DNA of 64,000 nt from Mycobacterium branderi. Lineage in GTDB: Bacteria; Actinomycetota; Actinomycetes; Mycobacteriales; Mycobacteriaceae. Shown here piece by piece: positions 8,625 to 18,485 of this stretch. The translations under genes were made by a program, and so were the position numbers. Location of the stretch: assembly GCF_010728725.1 (NCBI RefSeq), contig NZ_AP022607.1, positions 800,258-864,257 on the forward strand, read 5' to 3'. The stretch's first letter is position 1. Every line of letters starts with the position of its first letter. The notes beneath the pieces were generated by a model. That model was given only the letters and a program-made list of their open reading frames with translations, ran no database searches and was not told the DNA's origin.

Positions 8625-9723
8625 GATCCTCTTCCCAACCGGCCAGAATTTGATCCAGATCGCACCATTTACCATCGAGTTCGGGCAGCTCAGTCCGAGT
8701 GCGCGAAAACCGTGGCGCGGGCATGGCCTGAACGACCCCGGTCCGCTTTGCCACTGTTTCGCGGGCAGCGATGTGAGGATGGTTGCATACCTCCCCGAAC
8801 GAGAGCACCGGCGTCACACAAGCATCGGTGCCGGCGAACAACCTCTCCCAATGCTCGCGCGGGCGAGACGCAAAGACGTTGGCAAATCTCGCTTTTGTCT
8901 CGGGCCAGTGTTGTCGATCCAATTGATCGGGAAGAGTCGCAGCATCTATACCCAGTCCGTCGATGAGCGCTCGGTAGAACTGCGGTTCGATGGCTCCCAC
9001 CGCCACAAAGCCGCCATCGGCGCACTCGTAGGTGTCGTAGAACGGTGCATAACCGTCAAGCAGGTTCGACTCACGCTCATCCTTCCATTGGCCCAGCGGC
9101 AGAAGCCCCCACACCATTTGCGCGAGAAGCGACGCGCCATCGATCATGGCGGCGTCGATCACCTGTCCGGAGCCTGAGCGCTGTGTTTCCCACAGCGCCG
9201 CAAGTATGCCGATTACCAGAAGCATTGAGCCGCCGCCGAAATCACCGATCAGGTTCAGCGGTGGCACGGGACGCTCCTTCGCTCGCCCGATGGCGTGCAG
9301 CACGCCGGTCAGCGAAAGGTAGTTGATGTCGTGGCCTGCTCTTAGGGCCAGCGGCCCTTCCTGCCCCCACCCGGTCATACGGGCGTAGACCAGGCGAGGA
9401 TTGCCGGCATGACAGTCCGCGGGGCCGAGCCCGAGCCGTTCGGCGACTCCGGGCCGGAAGCCCTCGAGCAGCACATCGGCAACCTGCACCAGCCGTAACA
9501 CGTCCGCTCGGCCAGCCGAATCTTTCAAATCAACCAGCATGCGGCGGCGACCACGCATCATCGGCTGTGGTGCGTCCGGCGAATCCAATTGCTCGCGGTA
9601 GGACGGCCGCTCGATGCGCACGACGTCGGCACCGAGGTCGGCGAGCAGCATCGCCGCGTGCGGGCCAGGGCCGATACCGGCCAGTTCCACGATCCGCAAT
9701 CCCGCCAACGGTCCCGGCGTCAC
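8617..9723 (-). CDS. CaiB/BaiF family protein, probable alpha-methylacyl-CoA racemase
   Basis: A family III CoA-transferase fold protein of 368 residues, close to the usual 360 for alpha-methylacyl-CoA racemases. The opening [19 protein letters not shown], the GHDINYL histidine and GDFGGGS aspartate segments match the racemase catalytic pair (His126/Asp156 in the M. tuberculosis enzyme, from memory). It would epimerise 2-methyl-branched acyl-CoAs so that beta-oxidation can start, as needed for pristanic-type or sterol side chains. The frame opens at TTG 9819, but the extra 32 residues are not family-like; I chose GTG at 9723, with GAGGGGG upstream. Its neighbours are a P450 and a ferredoxin. 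Confidence 0.85.
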   Translation of the reverse strand: MTPGPLAGLRIVELAGIGPGPHAAMLLADLGADVVRIERPSYREQLDSPDAPQPMMRGRRRMLVDLKDSAGRADVLRLVQVADVLLEGFRPGVAERLGLGPADCHAGNPRLVYARMTGWGQEGPLALRAGHDINYLSLTGVLHAIGRAKERPVPPLNLIGDFGGGSMLLVIGILAALWETQRSGSGQVIDAAMIDGASLLAQMVWGLLPLGQWKDERESNLLDGYAPFYDTYECADGGFVAVGAIEPQFYRALIDGLGIDAATLPDQLDRQHWPETKARFANVFASRPREHWERLFAGTDACVTPVLSFGEVCNHPHIAARETVAKRTGVVQAMPAPRFSRTRTELPELDGKWCDLDQILAGWEEDHG

Positions 9724-9835
9724 GCCCAGCGCCCCCTCATGTTGCAAGCCGGTGTCGCGGTGCTTCTTCAGCAGCTGCTCGTATTTCGTTAATTGCCAAG
9801 ACCGTTCTCTCTCCTGCAAGGCCGCCCCGACTGGA

Positions 9836-11065
9836 TCAGTAGCGGACGCCCTTTAGTGACGGCGTGAATCTCAAGTTGACCTCGGTAGGGCCCGAGATGA
9901 AGTTCGACGCCAACCAAGTCGGTTCGCCGACCAGCTCCAAGTTCGGTAATCGGGTAAGCAGGCGGCTCATCATCGCCGAGATCTCGAGCCTGGCGAAATG
10001 TGCTCCCAGACAGAAGTGCGGTCCCCCCGCGCCGAATCCCATGTGAGGATTGGGATGCCGGTCCACGATGAAATCGTCGGGATCGGCGAAAACCGCAGGA
10101 TCCCTGTTTGCGGCCCCGAAGTATAGAAGAACCTTTTCGCCTGCGGCGATGTTGACCGCACCCAGCCGAGTGTCCTGCAATGCCGTCCTGCGCATGAAGA
10201 CCACCGGGCTTTGGTAGCGCAGAAACTCTTCGACGGCCCGGGGCATCAAACCTGCGATGTCAGCGATCAGTCGCGATTTGGCGTCGGGATGCTCGAACAG
10301 CGTTAACATCGCACCGCCCACCAGGTTCCGTACCGTGTCACCGCCGGCGTTGACGAGCAGCAGGATGAACAAGTTGAAATCCAGGTCATCGAGCCGGTGA
10401 CCGTCGACTTCCGCGTGCACCAAACGGCTGGCAAGAGATTCATCGGGCTGCCGGACTTTCCTCGCGCGCAGATCGGTTCCGAACTGGAGCATTTCCTCGC
10501 GAGCCGCGGCGCGCTGCTCATCGCTGACCGCATCCTGTGCCGAGTGCATGACCTCCGTCAGTTCGTATAGCCGGATACCGTCTCGACGTGGGACACCGAG
10601 CAGTTCGGCAACCAGATACGACGGGAGCAACCCGGCGACTTGGCTCATCAGCTCGCATTCACCGGCTTCGCAGACTTGATCGATGATCTCGTCGGCCAGC
10701 CGGTCGATCAGCGAGGCCCAGCGGGCGGCGCTGCGGGGGGTGAACTCGCTGCTGACCAGCTTGCGGTACTGCGTATGCCTCGGCGGATCCATGAACATCA
10801 TCATGTGCTGGATCGCTGAAAGTTCGGTTTCGCTGACGTCATACATCGTCATTCCGAATCGATTACTGAAAATCTGCGGGCGGACGCTGGCTTCCTTGAC
10901 CAAGCCAGCAGTTGTGACCGCCCAGAACCCCGCACCGCCGGGCTCATCATGCCAGTACACCGGTGCGTTCTCTTGCAACCAGTGATACTGATGCACTGGA
11001 TGGCCGTTGGCAAACGACGCGGAGCTCCAGAGATCGATGGAGACATTAGTTGTGGTTGCGTTCAC
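9836..11065 (-). CDS. Cytochrome P450
   Basis: A soluble P450 of 409 residues. The I-helix reads NAGGDTVRN (acid-Thr pair present), ExxR is EEFLR, and the haem loop is [12 protein letters not shown] with Cys352 as proximal ligand. The [20 protein letters not shown] segment is typical of bacterial lipid/sterol-hydroxylating P450s. The precise CYP family cannot be assigned by eye. It sits in an operon with an NTF2-like protein upstream and a racemase and ferredoxin downstream, which suggests hydroxylation of a methyl-branched or steroid-like substrate with the ferredoxin as electron donor. Confidence 0.92.
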   Translation of the reverse strand: MNATTTNVSIDLWSSASFANGHPVHQYHWLQENAPVYWHDEPGGAGFWAVTTAGLVKEASVRPQIFSNRFGMTMYDVSETELSAIQHMMMFMDPPRHTQYRKLVSSEFTPRSAARWASLIDRLADEIIDQVCEAGECELMSQVAGLLPSYLVAELLGVPRRDGIRLYELTEVMHSAQDAVSDEQRAAAREEMLQFGTDLRARKVRQPDESLASRLVHAEVDGHRLDDLDFNLFILLLVNAGGDTVRNLVGGAMLTLFEHPDAKSRLIADIAGLMPRAVEEFLRYQSPVVFMRRTALQDTRLGAVNIAAGEKVLLYFGAANRDPAVFADPDDFIVDRHPNPHMGFGAGGPHFCLGAHFARLEISAMMSRLLTRLPNLELVGEPTWLASNFISGPTEVNLRFTPSLKGVRY

Positions 11066-11158
11066 GATGCCCTCTCCCGGGACAGCAAGTTCGGTCGTCC
11101 ACTACTTCACATTTCGCGCGATTGCCCGCACAGTCTGGTGAGCGTGCATTCTGCGGTG

Positions 11159-11638
11159 TCACAATCCGGTGTCCTGGAGCAGTAGCCGGGTCAAGTGCGA
11201 CGACGCGATCTTCCAGGCACCGTCGACCTTTCGGTATGTTTCGTGGTAATGCCCCCACCCATGGATCAGGCGGTGAAGGTGGGTCGCGACGACGATGTCC
11301 TCCATCGGCCAAATACCTCGCGCCTCAGTGTCCGAGATGATCTCCAGTACCGGCGTATGCCCCTGATGCACAGATGTCGTCGGGTTCAGGATGCCCCGCA
11401 CCACATTCTCCTTGATGGCATCCAGCCCGGTGAAGCTTCTCGTGTCGCCGTCACGCCCGCCCGTCGACACCGCGCTGTCCCAGGCCAGCGTTGCGTCGAC
11501 GGTGAATAACCCCAGCCACAAGTCCCATTGCTTCGTATCGATGTAGTAGAAATAGCGCGCCTTCAGCTGCCTCAGCGCCTCAAGCTCCGCTAATTCTCGA
11601 AATTGGCCCGGCGCCGGGCCTGTCACGGTGTCTTGCAT
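11159..11638 (-). CDS. NTF2-like/SnoaL-like protein
   Basis: A 159-residue cone-shaped NTF2-fold protein. The ARYFYYIDTKQWDLWLGLF helix-strand start and the later HGWGHYHETYRKVDGAWKI strands are typical of SnoaL-like isomerase, hydratase or dehydratase proteins. Specific chemistry cannot be read from sequence. The frame opens at TTG 11653, inside the operator; ATG at 11638 (MQDTVTGP) follows an AAGGA and is preferred. The type-1 operator at 11650-11665 lies just upstream. First gene of the operon leading into the P450, racemase and ferredoxin. Confidence 0.82.
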   Translation of the reverse strand: MQDTVTGPAPGQFRELAELEALRQLKARYFYYIDTKQWDLWLGLFTVDATLAWDSAVSTGGRDGDTRSFTGLDAIKENVVRGILNPTTSVHQGHTPVLEIISDTEARGIWPMEDIVVATHLHRLIHGWGHYHETYRKVDGAWKIASSHLTRLLLQDTGL

Positions 11639-11649
11639 ATTTTCCTTAG

Positions 11650-11665
11650 CCAACTCATTGGTTGG
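11650..11665. promoter_or_regulatory. Type-1 operator between divergent genes
   Basis: CCAAC, six bases, GTTGG, with GTTGGGTA continuing on the right. It lies 11 bases upstream of the NTF2-like start (minus strand) and about 200 bases upstream of the aldehyde dehydrogenase (plus strand). One bound repressor could affect both promoters. Confidence 0.72.
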
Positions 11666-11864
11666 GTAAGGGGGAAACTACCAGCACGGGCGACCTGGTC
11701 GCAACAGGTAAGGCCGCCACTAGCCGGTGCGCTGCCCCGCCCATCCGGGGAAAGCAACCGGCACCGAGCTCGGTTGTCAACTTTGTGGCTGGCAACCGTG
11801 CTGGGTCGGGCCTACGATCGAGCGCGGCAATGAATCGCCACCAACAACCAGGGAGAGTATCGAG

Positions 11865-13304
11865 ATGGATCGGTTAGGCAGCAGCCTGTTCATCGGTGGC
11901 AAATGGGTGCCTTCGCGGACCGACAAACACTTCGATATCGTGTGCGCCTCAACGGAAGAGGTTGTCGGCACCGCACCCGAGGCGACACCGGAGGATGTCG
12001 ACGCTGCGGTCCTGGCGGCACGATCGGCCGTCGACGATCCCGACGGGTGGGCGCACTGGGATTCCTCCAAACGCGCTGCGACCCTGGAGCAATTCGCTGA
12101 CGTAATGCAGCAGCGCGGTGACGAACTGGGTCGGCTTGTGACGCTGCAGAACGGTATGCCAACCACGATCGCGAACCTTTCCGAGGTGGTCGCACCTCCC
12201 AAGTTGCTGCGCTACTACGCCACGCTGGCGCGCAGTGTCCGGCTCGAAGAGGAGCGGGTGTCGATGAGCGGCGGGACAACGGTTGTACGCCGGGTACCGG
12301 TAGGTGTCGTGGCGGCGATCGTGCCGTGGAACTTTCCCCAGAGCGTCACCTTTTTCAAACTCGCACCTGCCCTGGCCGCAGGGAACAGCTGCGTCCTCAA
12401 GCCGGCGCCCGAAACGGTGCTGGACGCGTGGCTGATTGCCGACGCGGCAGCTGAGGCTGGAATCCCGCCTGGCGTCATCAATCTGGTCACCGGTGGGCCC
12501 GCCGTTGGTGCCTATCTTGTGCAACACCCGGACGTCGACAAGGTGGCCTTTACCGGGTCAACGCGCGCTGGTCGGTCGATCGGTGAGGTATGCGGCCGGC
12601 TGTTGCGGCCTGTGACTTTGGAATTGGGCGGTAAGTCGGCGACCGTGATCCTGGACGACGCCGACCTCGCGTCCACAGTTCAGGGGCTGTTTCCCTGCAC
12701 GCTGGTCAACAGCGGCCAGACATGCATGCTCGGTACCAGGGTGCTGGCGCCACGAAGTCGCTACGACGAGGTCGTCGATGCGCTCACCGCCTTCGCTTCG
12801 GCGCTGCCGATGGGAGATCCGTTCGACTTGCACACGATGCTGGGGCCGCTGGTCAGCAGCCGGCAGCGTGACCGTGTCGAGCGGTACATCGCTCTCGGCC
12901 GCAAGGAGGGGCGCCTTGTTCTGGGCGGGGGAAGGCCACCGGATCTGGACAAGGGGTGGTACGTGTCGGCAACGATTTTTTCCGACGTGTCCAACGATGC
13001 GACCATCGCCCGTGAAGAAATCTTCGGTCCGGTGCTCACGGTTATCCCTTACGACAATGAGGAAGATGCGATTCGCATCGCCAACGACTCCCGGTACGGC
13101 CTCGGCGGCAGTGTGTGGAGCGCCGATCCGGAGCGAGCGCGTGCTGTCGCATCCCGGATACGTACCGGGACGATCGGCGTGAACTTCTACGACATCGACT
13201 ACTGCAGCCCCTTCGGCGGTATCAAAGACAGCGGAATCGGACGCGAGCTCGGGCCCGAAGGGCTGGCCGCATTCCAACAGCTGCAATCTGTCTACCTCAG
13301 CTGA
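11865..13304 (+). CDS. Aldehyde dehydrogenase
   Basis: A 479-residue NAD(P)-dependent aldehyde dehydrogenase oxidising an aldehyde to the acid. Motifs in order: PWNFPQSV, FTGSTRAG (cofactor loop), the general-base glutamate in LELGGKSA, the catalytic cysteine in SGQTCMLG, and EEIFGPV. The start is ATG at 11865 with GGGAGAG upstream; the longer frame from 11727 is not family-like. It would act after an alcohol dehydrogenase and before the FadD at 13644. A damaged copy of its last 40 or so codons is found at 16729-16856. Confidence 0.93.
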   Translation: MDRLGSSLFIGGKWVPSRTDKHFDIVCASTEEVVGTAPEATPEDVDAAVLAARSAVDDPDGWAHWDSSKRAATLEQFADVMQQRGDELGRLVTLQNGMPTTIANLSEVVAPPKLLRYYATLARSVRLEEERVSMSGGTTVVRRVPVGVVAAIVPWNFPQSVTFFKLAPALAAGNSCVLKPAPETVLDAWLIADAAAEAGIPPGVINLVTGGPAVGAYLVQHPDVDKVAFTGSTRAGRSIGEVCGRLLRPVTLELGGKSATVILDDADLASTVQGLFPCTLVNSGQTCMLGTRVLAPRSRYDEVVDALTAFASALPMGDPFDLHTMLGPLVSSRQRDRVERYIALGRKEGRLVLGGGRPPDLDKGWYVSATIFSDVSNDATIAREEIFGPVLTVIPYDNEEDAIRIANDSRYGLGGSVWSADPERARAVASRIRTGTIGVNFYDIDYCSPFGGIKDSGIGRELGPEGLAAFQQLQSVYLS

Positions 13305-13643
13305 ACGCAGACACGTATCCGCACGCGGCTGCGGCGGTTCTGCGGCTGCCCGGTGCGCGTGACAGGCTAATAGTTGCATCGGCGGCTCTCATGGTTCAGG
13401 ATGTGCGTGTAACCAACTGCAGGGTTGGGTACAGCGCTTGGGCGCTGTAGAGACTGGCAGGGGAGGTTTACCGATTCCGCGCGCTGGCAGCGTAAATGGG
13501 TGAGAGCCAACATTGCCCGATAGCGGCCAGAAATCCAGCAGCAGCCGGATGAGGCGCCAAGATTGAGGATCTATGACGGCACCGGTGAGGAATTGAAGGG
13601 CGCCGAGTAGCCCCTCGTATCAGCCCGAGCGAGGAGGTAGTGA
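13305..13643. other. Intergenic region with a type-1 operator
   Basis: No gene is supported between the aldehyde dehydrogenase and FadD. The stretch holds the operator at 13413-13428, and GAGGAGG at about 13631-13637 is the ribosome binding site of the next gene. Nothing else is recognised. Confidence 0.6.
13413..13428. promoter_or_regulatory. Type-1 operator upstream of fadD-cyp124
   Basis: CCAAC, six bases, GTTGG, followed by GTA, matching the extended right arm seen elsewhere. About 215 bases upstream of the FadD start, farther than other copies, so the transcript probably has a long leader. Confidence 0.7.
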
Positions 13644-15335
13644 TTGGCCACCAGGCTGGACTGGAACCTGGCCGACGTGTGGGAGAAGGTCGCCGAGGTG
13701 GTGCCGGATGCCCCCGCTCAGATCCAGGGCGAACGGATGTTCACGTGGTCCGAGTTCGATCGCCGCGCGAACGGGGTCGCTGCCGCCCTGCTGGATAAGC
13801 GCGCGAGCCCCCGGGATCGGGTAGCGCAATATTTGCGGAACGGGCCCGAGTACCTGGAAGTCGCCCACGCCGCGCTCAAGGTCGGGATACCGGCCGTCAA
13901 CACCAACTATCGCTACGGCGGGGACGAACTGCTGTACTTGTGGGAGAACGCCGATGTCAGCTGCGTCGTCTTTCACGCTTCGTTTACCGAGCGTGTCGAC
14001 GAATTGCGCGCCAGAGCGAGCAGCGTGCGCCAGTGGATCCATGTCGACGACGGAACATTGCGATGCCCGCACTGGGCCCTTCCGTACGAAGCGGCCGCGG
14101 GCGGCTGCGGCCAACGCTCAGCGGTCCGTTCGCCATGGGGACGCAGCAGCGAGGACCTGTTTCTCCTCTACACCGGCGGCACGACCGGCATGCCCAAAGG
14201 AGTGATGTGGCGCAGCATCGACTTTCTAGAGCAGGTTAACGACGTCGGCGGAGTTTCATATCCGCTCGAGGAGGGCGTCGCCGCCATCCCGTCGCGGCTG
14301 ACGAGCCCAGGGCGGGTTCACATTTCAGCCTGCCCGATGATGCACGGCACCGGCCTGTTCGGCGCATTCATCACCATGCACCAAGGTGGTTGCGTCGTCT
14401 CATTGAACGGGCACAATTTCGACGCGGCCGAGCTGCTGAGTGAGATCGAGAAGCACAGCGTCTCGAGCCTCGCGATCACGGGCGAGGTCTTTGCGCGCCG
14501 CATCCTCGACGCCGCGAGTCGCGAACCCGATCGGTGGGACACCTCAAGTGTGCGAAACATCCTCTCCTCGGGAGGGATCCTCAGCGAGGCATGCAAGCGG
14601 GATCTGCTTGAGTACTGGCCGCAGGCAACCATCCTCGACGGATTCTCCTCATCCGAAGGATTCGGCATGGGCTGGTCGGTAGCGACGAAGAGCGACATTC
14701 CGGCCACTGCTGCGTTTTCCATCGGACCCGATGTGATGGTGCTCGACGCCGCCGACCAACCCATTTCTCCCGGATCCGGAGTCATCGGACGCCTCGCCGT
14801 CTCGGGACGCGTCCCGCAGGGTTATTACAAAGATCCCGACAAGTCAGCCGCTACGTTCGTCGAGATCGGCGGACGGCGTATGGCGCTGCCGGGTGACCAC
14901 GCCACCGTCGACGTCGACGGCCGGATTCACCTCGTCGGTCGAAACTCGTTGTGTATCAACTCCGGTGGGGAAAAGATCTACACCGAGGAGGTGGAGGCCG
15001 TCCTGCTCGATCATCCCGCAGTCACCGACGCCCTGGTCGTCGGAATTCCGGATCCGGTGTGGGGGCAGGCAGTCGCCGCAGTGGTGAGCGTGGACACTTC
15101 GGCCCCACCATCGCCGGCCGACCTGGTGGCTCATGTGAAGAAGCGGCTGGCCGGCTACAAGGCGCCGAAGGAGATCGCCTTCGTCGACGCTGTCCCGCGC
15201 GGCCCGAATGGCAAGCCCGACTACGCCGCCGCGCGTAATCTTGCCGAGCGACACCGCAACGCGCGCCCCGCATCTACCGATTTACCGTCAGCAGGGAAAA
15301 TCCACGATGTGGAGGAGTTTCCTGTAACCCGCTAA
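13644..15335 (+). CDS. Acyl-CoA synthetase, FadD19/FadD17-like
   Basis: An adenylate-forming CoA ligase of 563 residues. The signature YTGGTTGMPKGVMW is near residue 176. Later segments are DGFSSSEGFGMG, the hinge motif GRNSLCINSGGEKIYTEEVE and AGYKAPKEI, with the catalytic-lysine region PRGPNGKPDY. The start is TTG at 13644, six bases after a strong GAGGAGG. It would activate the acid made by the preceding aldehyde dehydrogenase or by CYP124, which follows after 18 bases in the same transcript. It resembles the ligase at 2751-4355, so the two may serve related substrates. Confidence 0.9.
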   Translation: MATRLDWNLADVWEKVAEVVPDAPAQIQGERMFTWSEFDRRANGVAAALLDKRASPRDRVAQYLRNGPEYLEVAHAALKVGIPAVNTNYRYGGDELLYLWENADVSCVVFHASFTERVDELRARASSVRQWIHVDDGTLRCPHWALPYEAAAGGCGQRSAVRSPWGRSSEDLFLLYTGGTTGMPKGVMWRSIDFLEQVNDVGGVSYPLEEGVAAIPSRLTSPGRVHISACPMMHGTGLFGAFITMHQGGCVVSLNGHNFDAAELLSEIEKHSVSSLAITGEVFARRILDAASREPDRWDTSSVRNILSSGGILSEACKRDLLEYWPQATILDGFSSSEGFGMGWSVATKSDIPATAAFSIGPDVMVLDAADQPISPGSGVIGRLAVSGRVPQGYYKDPDKSAATFVEIGGRRMALPGDHATVDVDGRIHLVGRNSLCINSGGEKIYTEEVEAVLLDHPAVTDALVVGIPDPVWGQAVAAVVSVDTSAPPSPADLVAHVKKRLAGYKAPKEIAFVDAVPRGPNGKPDYAAARNLAERHRNARPASTDLPSAGKIHDVEEFPVTR

Positions 15336-15353
15336 GCGACAAGGAAAGTCAAC

Positions 15354-16631
15354 ATGGGCATCGCGCCGCGAGTGAACGGCATAGCACCGCCGAACGTTCC
15401 ACTCACCGACATTGATCTCAGCTCATGGGACTTCTGGTCGCTCGACGACGATCTACGCGACGGGGCATTCACCACGTTGCGCCGTGAGGCACCGGTCTCC
15501 TTCTGGGCCGAGCCCGTCCAGCCCGGCTTCGAGCAAGGGCCCGGGCATTGGGCGCTGACCAAGCACGACGACGTGTTCTATGCCAGCCGTCATCCTGAGC
15601 TGTTCAGTTCGAGTCCCAATATGGTCATCAACGACCAGCCGCCGGAGATAGCTGAGTTCTACGGGTCGATGATCGTGCTCGACGATCCCCGGCATCAGCG
15701 ATTGCGGTCGATAGTCAGCCGCGCGTTCACCCCTCGGGTACTGGCCCGCGCCGCGGCATCGGTGCGCGAGCGTGCGCACAGCCTTGTTGCGTCGCTGATT
15801 GCCAATCATCCAGACGGCAGCGGCGAGGCCGTCAGCGAGCTGGCCGGGCCGCTGCCGCTGCAGGTGATCTGCGACATGATGGGCATTCCCGAGGAGGACC
15901 ACCAGCGGGTCTTCCATTGGACCAACGTGATCCTGGGCTTCGGCGACCCTGATCTAGCAACGGATTTCGAGGAGTTCGCTCAGGTCTCAATGGAGATCGG
16001 CGCCTATGCCACTGCGCTCGCCGAGGACCGCCGCAACAGTCCGGGCGACGATCTGACCACCAGCCTCGTGCAGGCCGAGGTTGACGGCGAGCGGCTCTCG
16101 TCGGCGGAGATCGCCTCGTTTTTCATACTGCTGGTGGTCGCCGGCAACGAGACGACACGCAACGCGATCAGTCACGGCCTTCTGGCGCTGACCCGCTACA
16201 CAGCGCAGCGGGCGAAATGGTGGGCAGACTTCGATGGTTTGTGTCCCTCGGCGGTCGAAGAGATTGTGCGATGGGCTTCGCCGGTGATCTACATGCGGCG
16301 CACCCTTACCGAAGACATCGAGCTCAGTGGTGTGAAGCTGGCCGCCGGAGACAAGGCCACGCTATGGTACTGCTCGGCCAATCGCGACGAGTCGAAGTTC
16401 CCCGACCCATGGATGTTCGACGTGACCCGCGACCCCAATCCGCATGTTGGGTTCGGCGGTGGCGGTGCGCATTTCTGCCTGGGCGCCAACCTGGCTCGCC
16501 GTGAGATCAGCGTCATGTTCGAGGAGTTGCACCGCGCGGTACCCGACATTGTCGTGACCGAAGAACCGGCACGGCTGCTCTCGCCGTTCATTCACGGAAT
16601 CAAGACGCTGCCGATCGCCTGGACCGCCTGA
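15354..16631 (+). CDS. cyp124: Cytochrome P450 CYP124 family, methyl-branched lipid omega-hydroxylase
   Basis: A 425-residue P450. Most of the chain follows M. tuberculosis CYP124A1 as I remember it: an opening RVNGxxPP, then DFWxLDDDxRDGAF, SMIVLDDPRHQRLRSIVSRA and a HWTNVILGFGDPDLATDF segment. The I-helix is AGNETTRN and the haem loop is FGGGGAHFCLG with Cys375. CYP124 hydroxylates the terminal methyl of branched chains such as phytanic acid, isoprenoids and sterol side chains. Here it follows a FadD gene in one transcript, which differs from the M. tuberculosis neighbourhood as I recall it. This could be the orthologue moved or a second copy. Confidence 0.93.
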   Translation: MGIAPRVNGIAPPNVPLTDIDLSSWDFWSLDDDLRDGAFTTLRREAPVSFWAEPVQPGFEQGPGHWALTKHDDVFYASRHPELFSSSPNMVINDQPPEIAEFYGSMIVLDDPRHQRLRSIVSRAFTPRVLARAAASVRERAHSLVASLIANHPDGSGEAVSELAGPLPLQVICDMMGIPEEDHQRVFHWTNVILGFGDPDLATDFEEFAQVSMEIGAYATALAEDRRNSPGDDLTTSLVQAEVDGERLSSAEIASFFILLVVAGNETTRNAISHGLLALTRYTAQRAKWWADFDGLCPSAVEEIVRWASPVIYMRRTLTEDIELSGVKLAAGDKATLWYCSANRDESKFPDPWMFDVTRDPNPHVGFGGGGAHFCLGANLARREISVMFEELHRAVPDIVVTEEPARLLSPFIHGIKTLPIAWTA

Positions 16632-16728
16632 TATCCGGGCGCGGGCGGGTGGTCAGACAACCACTGGTGCGAACACGGCTTCCTCAGTGTGCCAAGACAA
16701 CAACGTTTGCGTATCAGCGGCTGAATCG

Positions 16729-16856
16729 GTGAACTTCAACGACATCGACTACTGCAGCCGCCTTGGGCGATATCAGGGACAGCGGGATCGGAGTCGAGTT
16801 AGGGGCCGAAGGTCTGGCCGCATCCCAAACAGCTGCAGTCCCTGTGTCTCAGCTAA
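16729..16856 (+). pseudogene. Relic of an aldehyde dehydrogenase 3' end
   Basis: The stretch starts GTGAACTTC and then CGACATCGACTACTGCAGCC, matching the end of the aldehyde dehydrogenase gene from 13179 onwards with scattered substitutions. In frame it reads NFNDIDYCS. A one-base insertion after that breaks the frame, and the GPEGLAA region and the final codons are recognisable only at DNA level, ending at a TAA where the intact gene has TGA. No other part of the gene remains. It is a leftover of a tandem duplication or recombination. Confidence 0.75.
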
Positions 16857-16929
16857 ACTCAGCGACGCAGCATTACGGCGCAACTTCCTAGCCGCAGGCC
16901 GTTCGCTGGATTCGATGACGCGGGTCGGC

Positions 16930-18333
16930 TCAGGGGCCAACCATCGTGGCAGACAACCTTTCTGCGGCCATTGCGCGGGCTCCGAGTATCCCGGCGCTAG
17001 CGGCTGCCTCCATGTATGTGCCGCAAGTTGGCTCCGAACTTTCGTTCACGAACCACAGACCCGGGACCGAATCACTCTTCCGCGGGAGCTTGGGTCCAAC
17101 TGTGCAGTTGCCGAACCAGAGATGGCCGGGCTTGTGGCCAGAGGAGGCAGTTTCGCCTATCACCGATTTGTAGCCGGGAAAACGCTCTTCGAGAGTGTTG
17201 TACAGTCCGGCGATGATCGCATCGCGGCCGCCAAGGCGCTCAACGTCAGTCGGCTACAGAATTCTTTCAGCACAAAGAAATTGCTTACCGGGCTGGGTGG
17301 TCCACGGAGCGAGATCGTGCAGACGTACCGTCCACTCGAGGAGGCCGTCCTCGAAATCGACTGCGGCAACCCATTTTGCTTTGTCCCGCGGTACCACGGT
17401 TCCCTCGATGACGGCGAAGACAGTGAAATCCAGATGAGTCGTCTTTTCGCTGTACGCGATCGATGCCTCGAGCTCTGGCGGAATTGGATCGAGAAGTTTC
17501 GCGATCCGATCGTTCCCGCAGGCAAACGCAACGATGGGGGCTCGGGCTTCGGTCCCATCGTCCATAGCTATGCCATCAGCTCGGCCGTTCTTCATGAGAA
17601 TCTCATGCACTTTGCCGCCTCGCCGGATAACCCCACCCCGATTCTCGATCTCACGCGCCAGTGGGATGGCCAGACCATGCCGGTTGTCGGGATAGGGGAG
17701 CCCGTAAGTCGCCTCTCCACAAAACATGCTGCGAAAGTAACCGAATGCGCCAGATACGGAAATATGATTTCGGCAGAATTCTGAAGATGCTGCAGATACG
17801 AATCCGCCTAGCTTGATCAAGAAGTCTGATACCAGCTCGTCACACTTCATGTCCTGCAACCACTGGGCCAGTGGGGTTCGATGCATCTTCACGAGTTCGG
17901 GGTAAGGTATGCCCAGCGCTGCGTCAAGGACGCGACCAATCTCCTTTTGGTATTCAGCTAGGAAAGGGAAGCCTTCGACGAACGCGCCTGCCGCGGATTC
18001 GCCAGAGAGCGCGCATTGCGGAAGGGTTGCAGCATCTTCGCCTTTAAGGGCCATAGCATTATCCAGTTGTCCAAATCCCAAGGGCGTCCGTACTGGAACG
18101 TTCAGCTGCCGGACCAGCGTTGGCCACCAGCCTCCTCCCCATCCGACCTGCCACGTCGGGACTTGAGACAGGCCCCGATTCCCCCCCACCATGTGGGACT
18201 TGAGAGCGAAACCGACCTCTTTCGCCTCGCAGATCAGGAGCGGTCGGGCTCCGGCTAACATTAGTTCGCCAGCACAACACAACCCCGCCAATCCAGCGCC
18301 GATCACGATCACATCAAAGTCTTCGCTTCGCAT
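16930..18333 (-). pseudogene. Flavin (phytoene-desaturase-like) dehydrogenase interrupted by one amber codon
   Basis: The frame codes for about 467 residues if TAG at 17254-17256 (codon 360) is read through. The N-terminus has the FAD-binding VIVIGAGLAGL. The part after the stop is in the same frame and clearly belongs: RLGGRDAIIAGLYNTLEER, LWFGNCTVGP and GLWFVNESSEP, ending in the usual C-terminal FAD-contact helix. A C-to-T change in CAG or G-to-A in TGG would explain the stop. The start is ATG at 18333 with GGGGAG upstream. The family oxidises or isomerises hydrophobic substrates. It lies downstream of the Rieske oxygenase. Base composition looks somewhat lower in GC than neighbours, a possible sign of transfer. 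Confidence 0.82.
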
Positions 18334-18485
18334 ATTCTCCCCTTTCGACTCGCCAGTCATAGCATCAGAGCTTTGACTTGGTCCTCAGACAGCATTCGCG
18401 TAGCTCAGAATTCGAGAGTTTGCCTTTATGGAAGCCACCTAAAAGAATTGGACGAGCCAGTTGCCAATCTCTAAGCCCGTGATCG

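Noticed and set aside
12558..13379. A 273-codon open frame on the minus strand
   Set aside because: Antisense shadow of the aldehyde dehydrogenase gene, whose catalytic motifs are certain.
16687..17784. A 365-codon open frame on the plus strand starting near the aldehyde dehydrogenase relic
   Set aside because: It only happens to read through NFNDIDYCS of the relic and then runs antisense to the flavin dehydrogenase; composition and motifs do not support a real protein.
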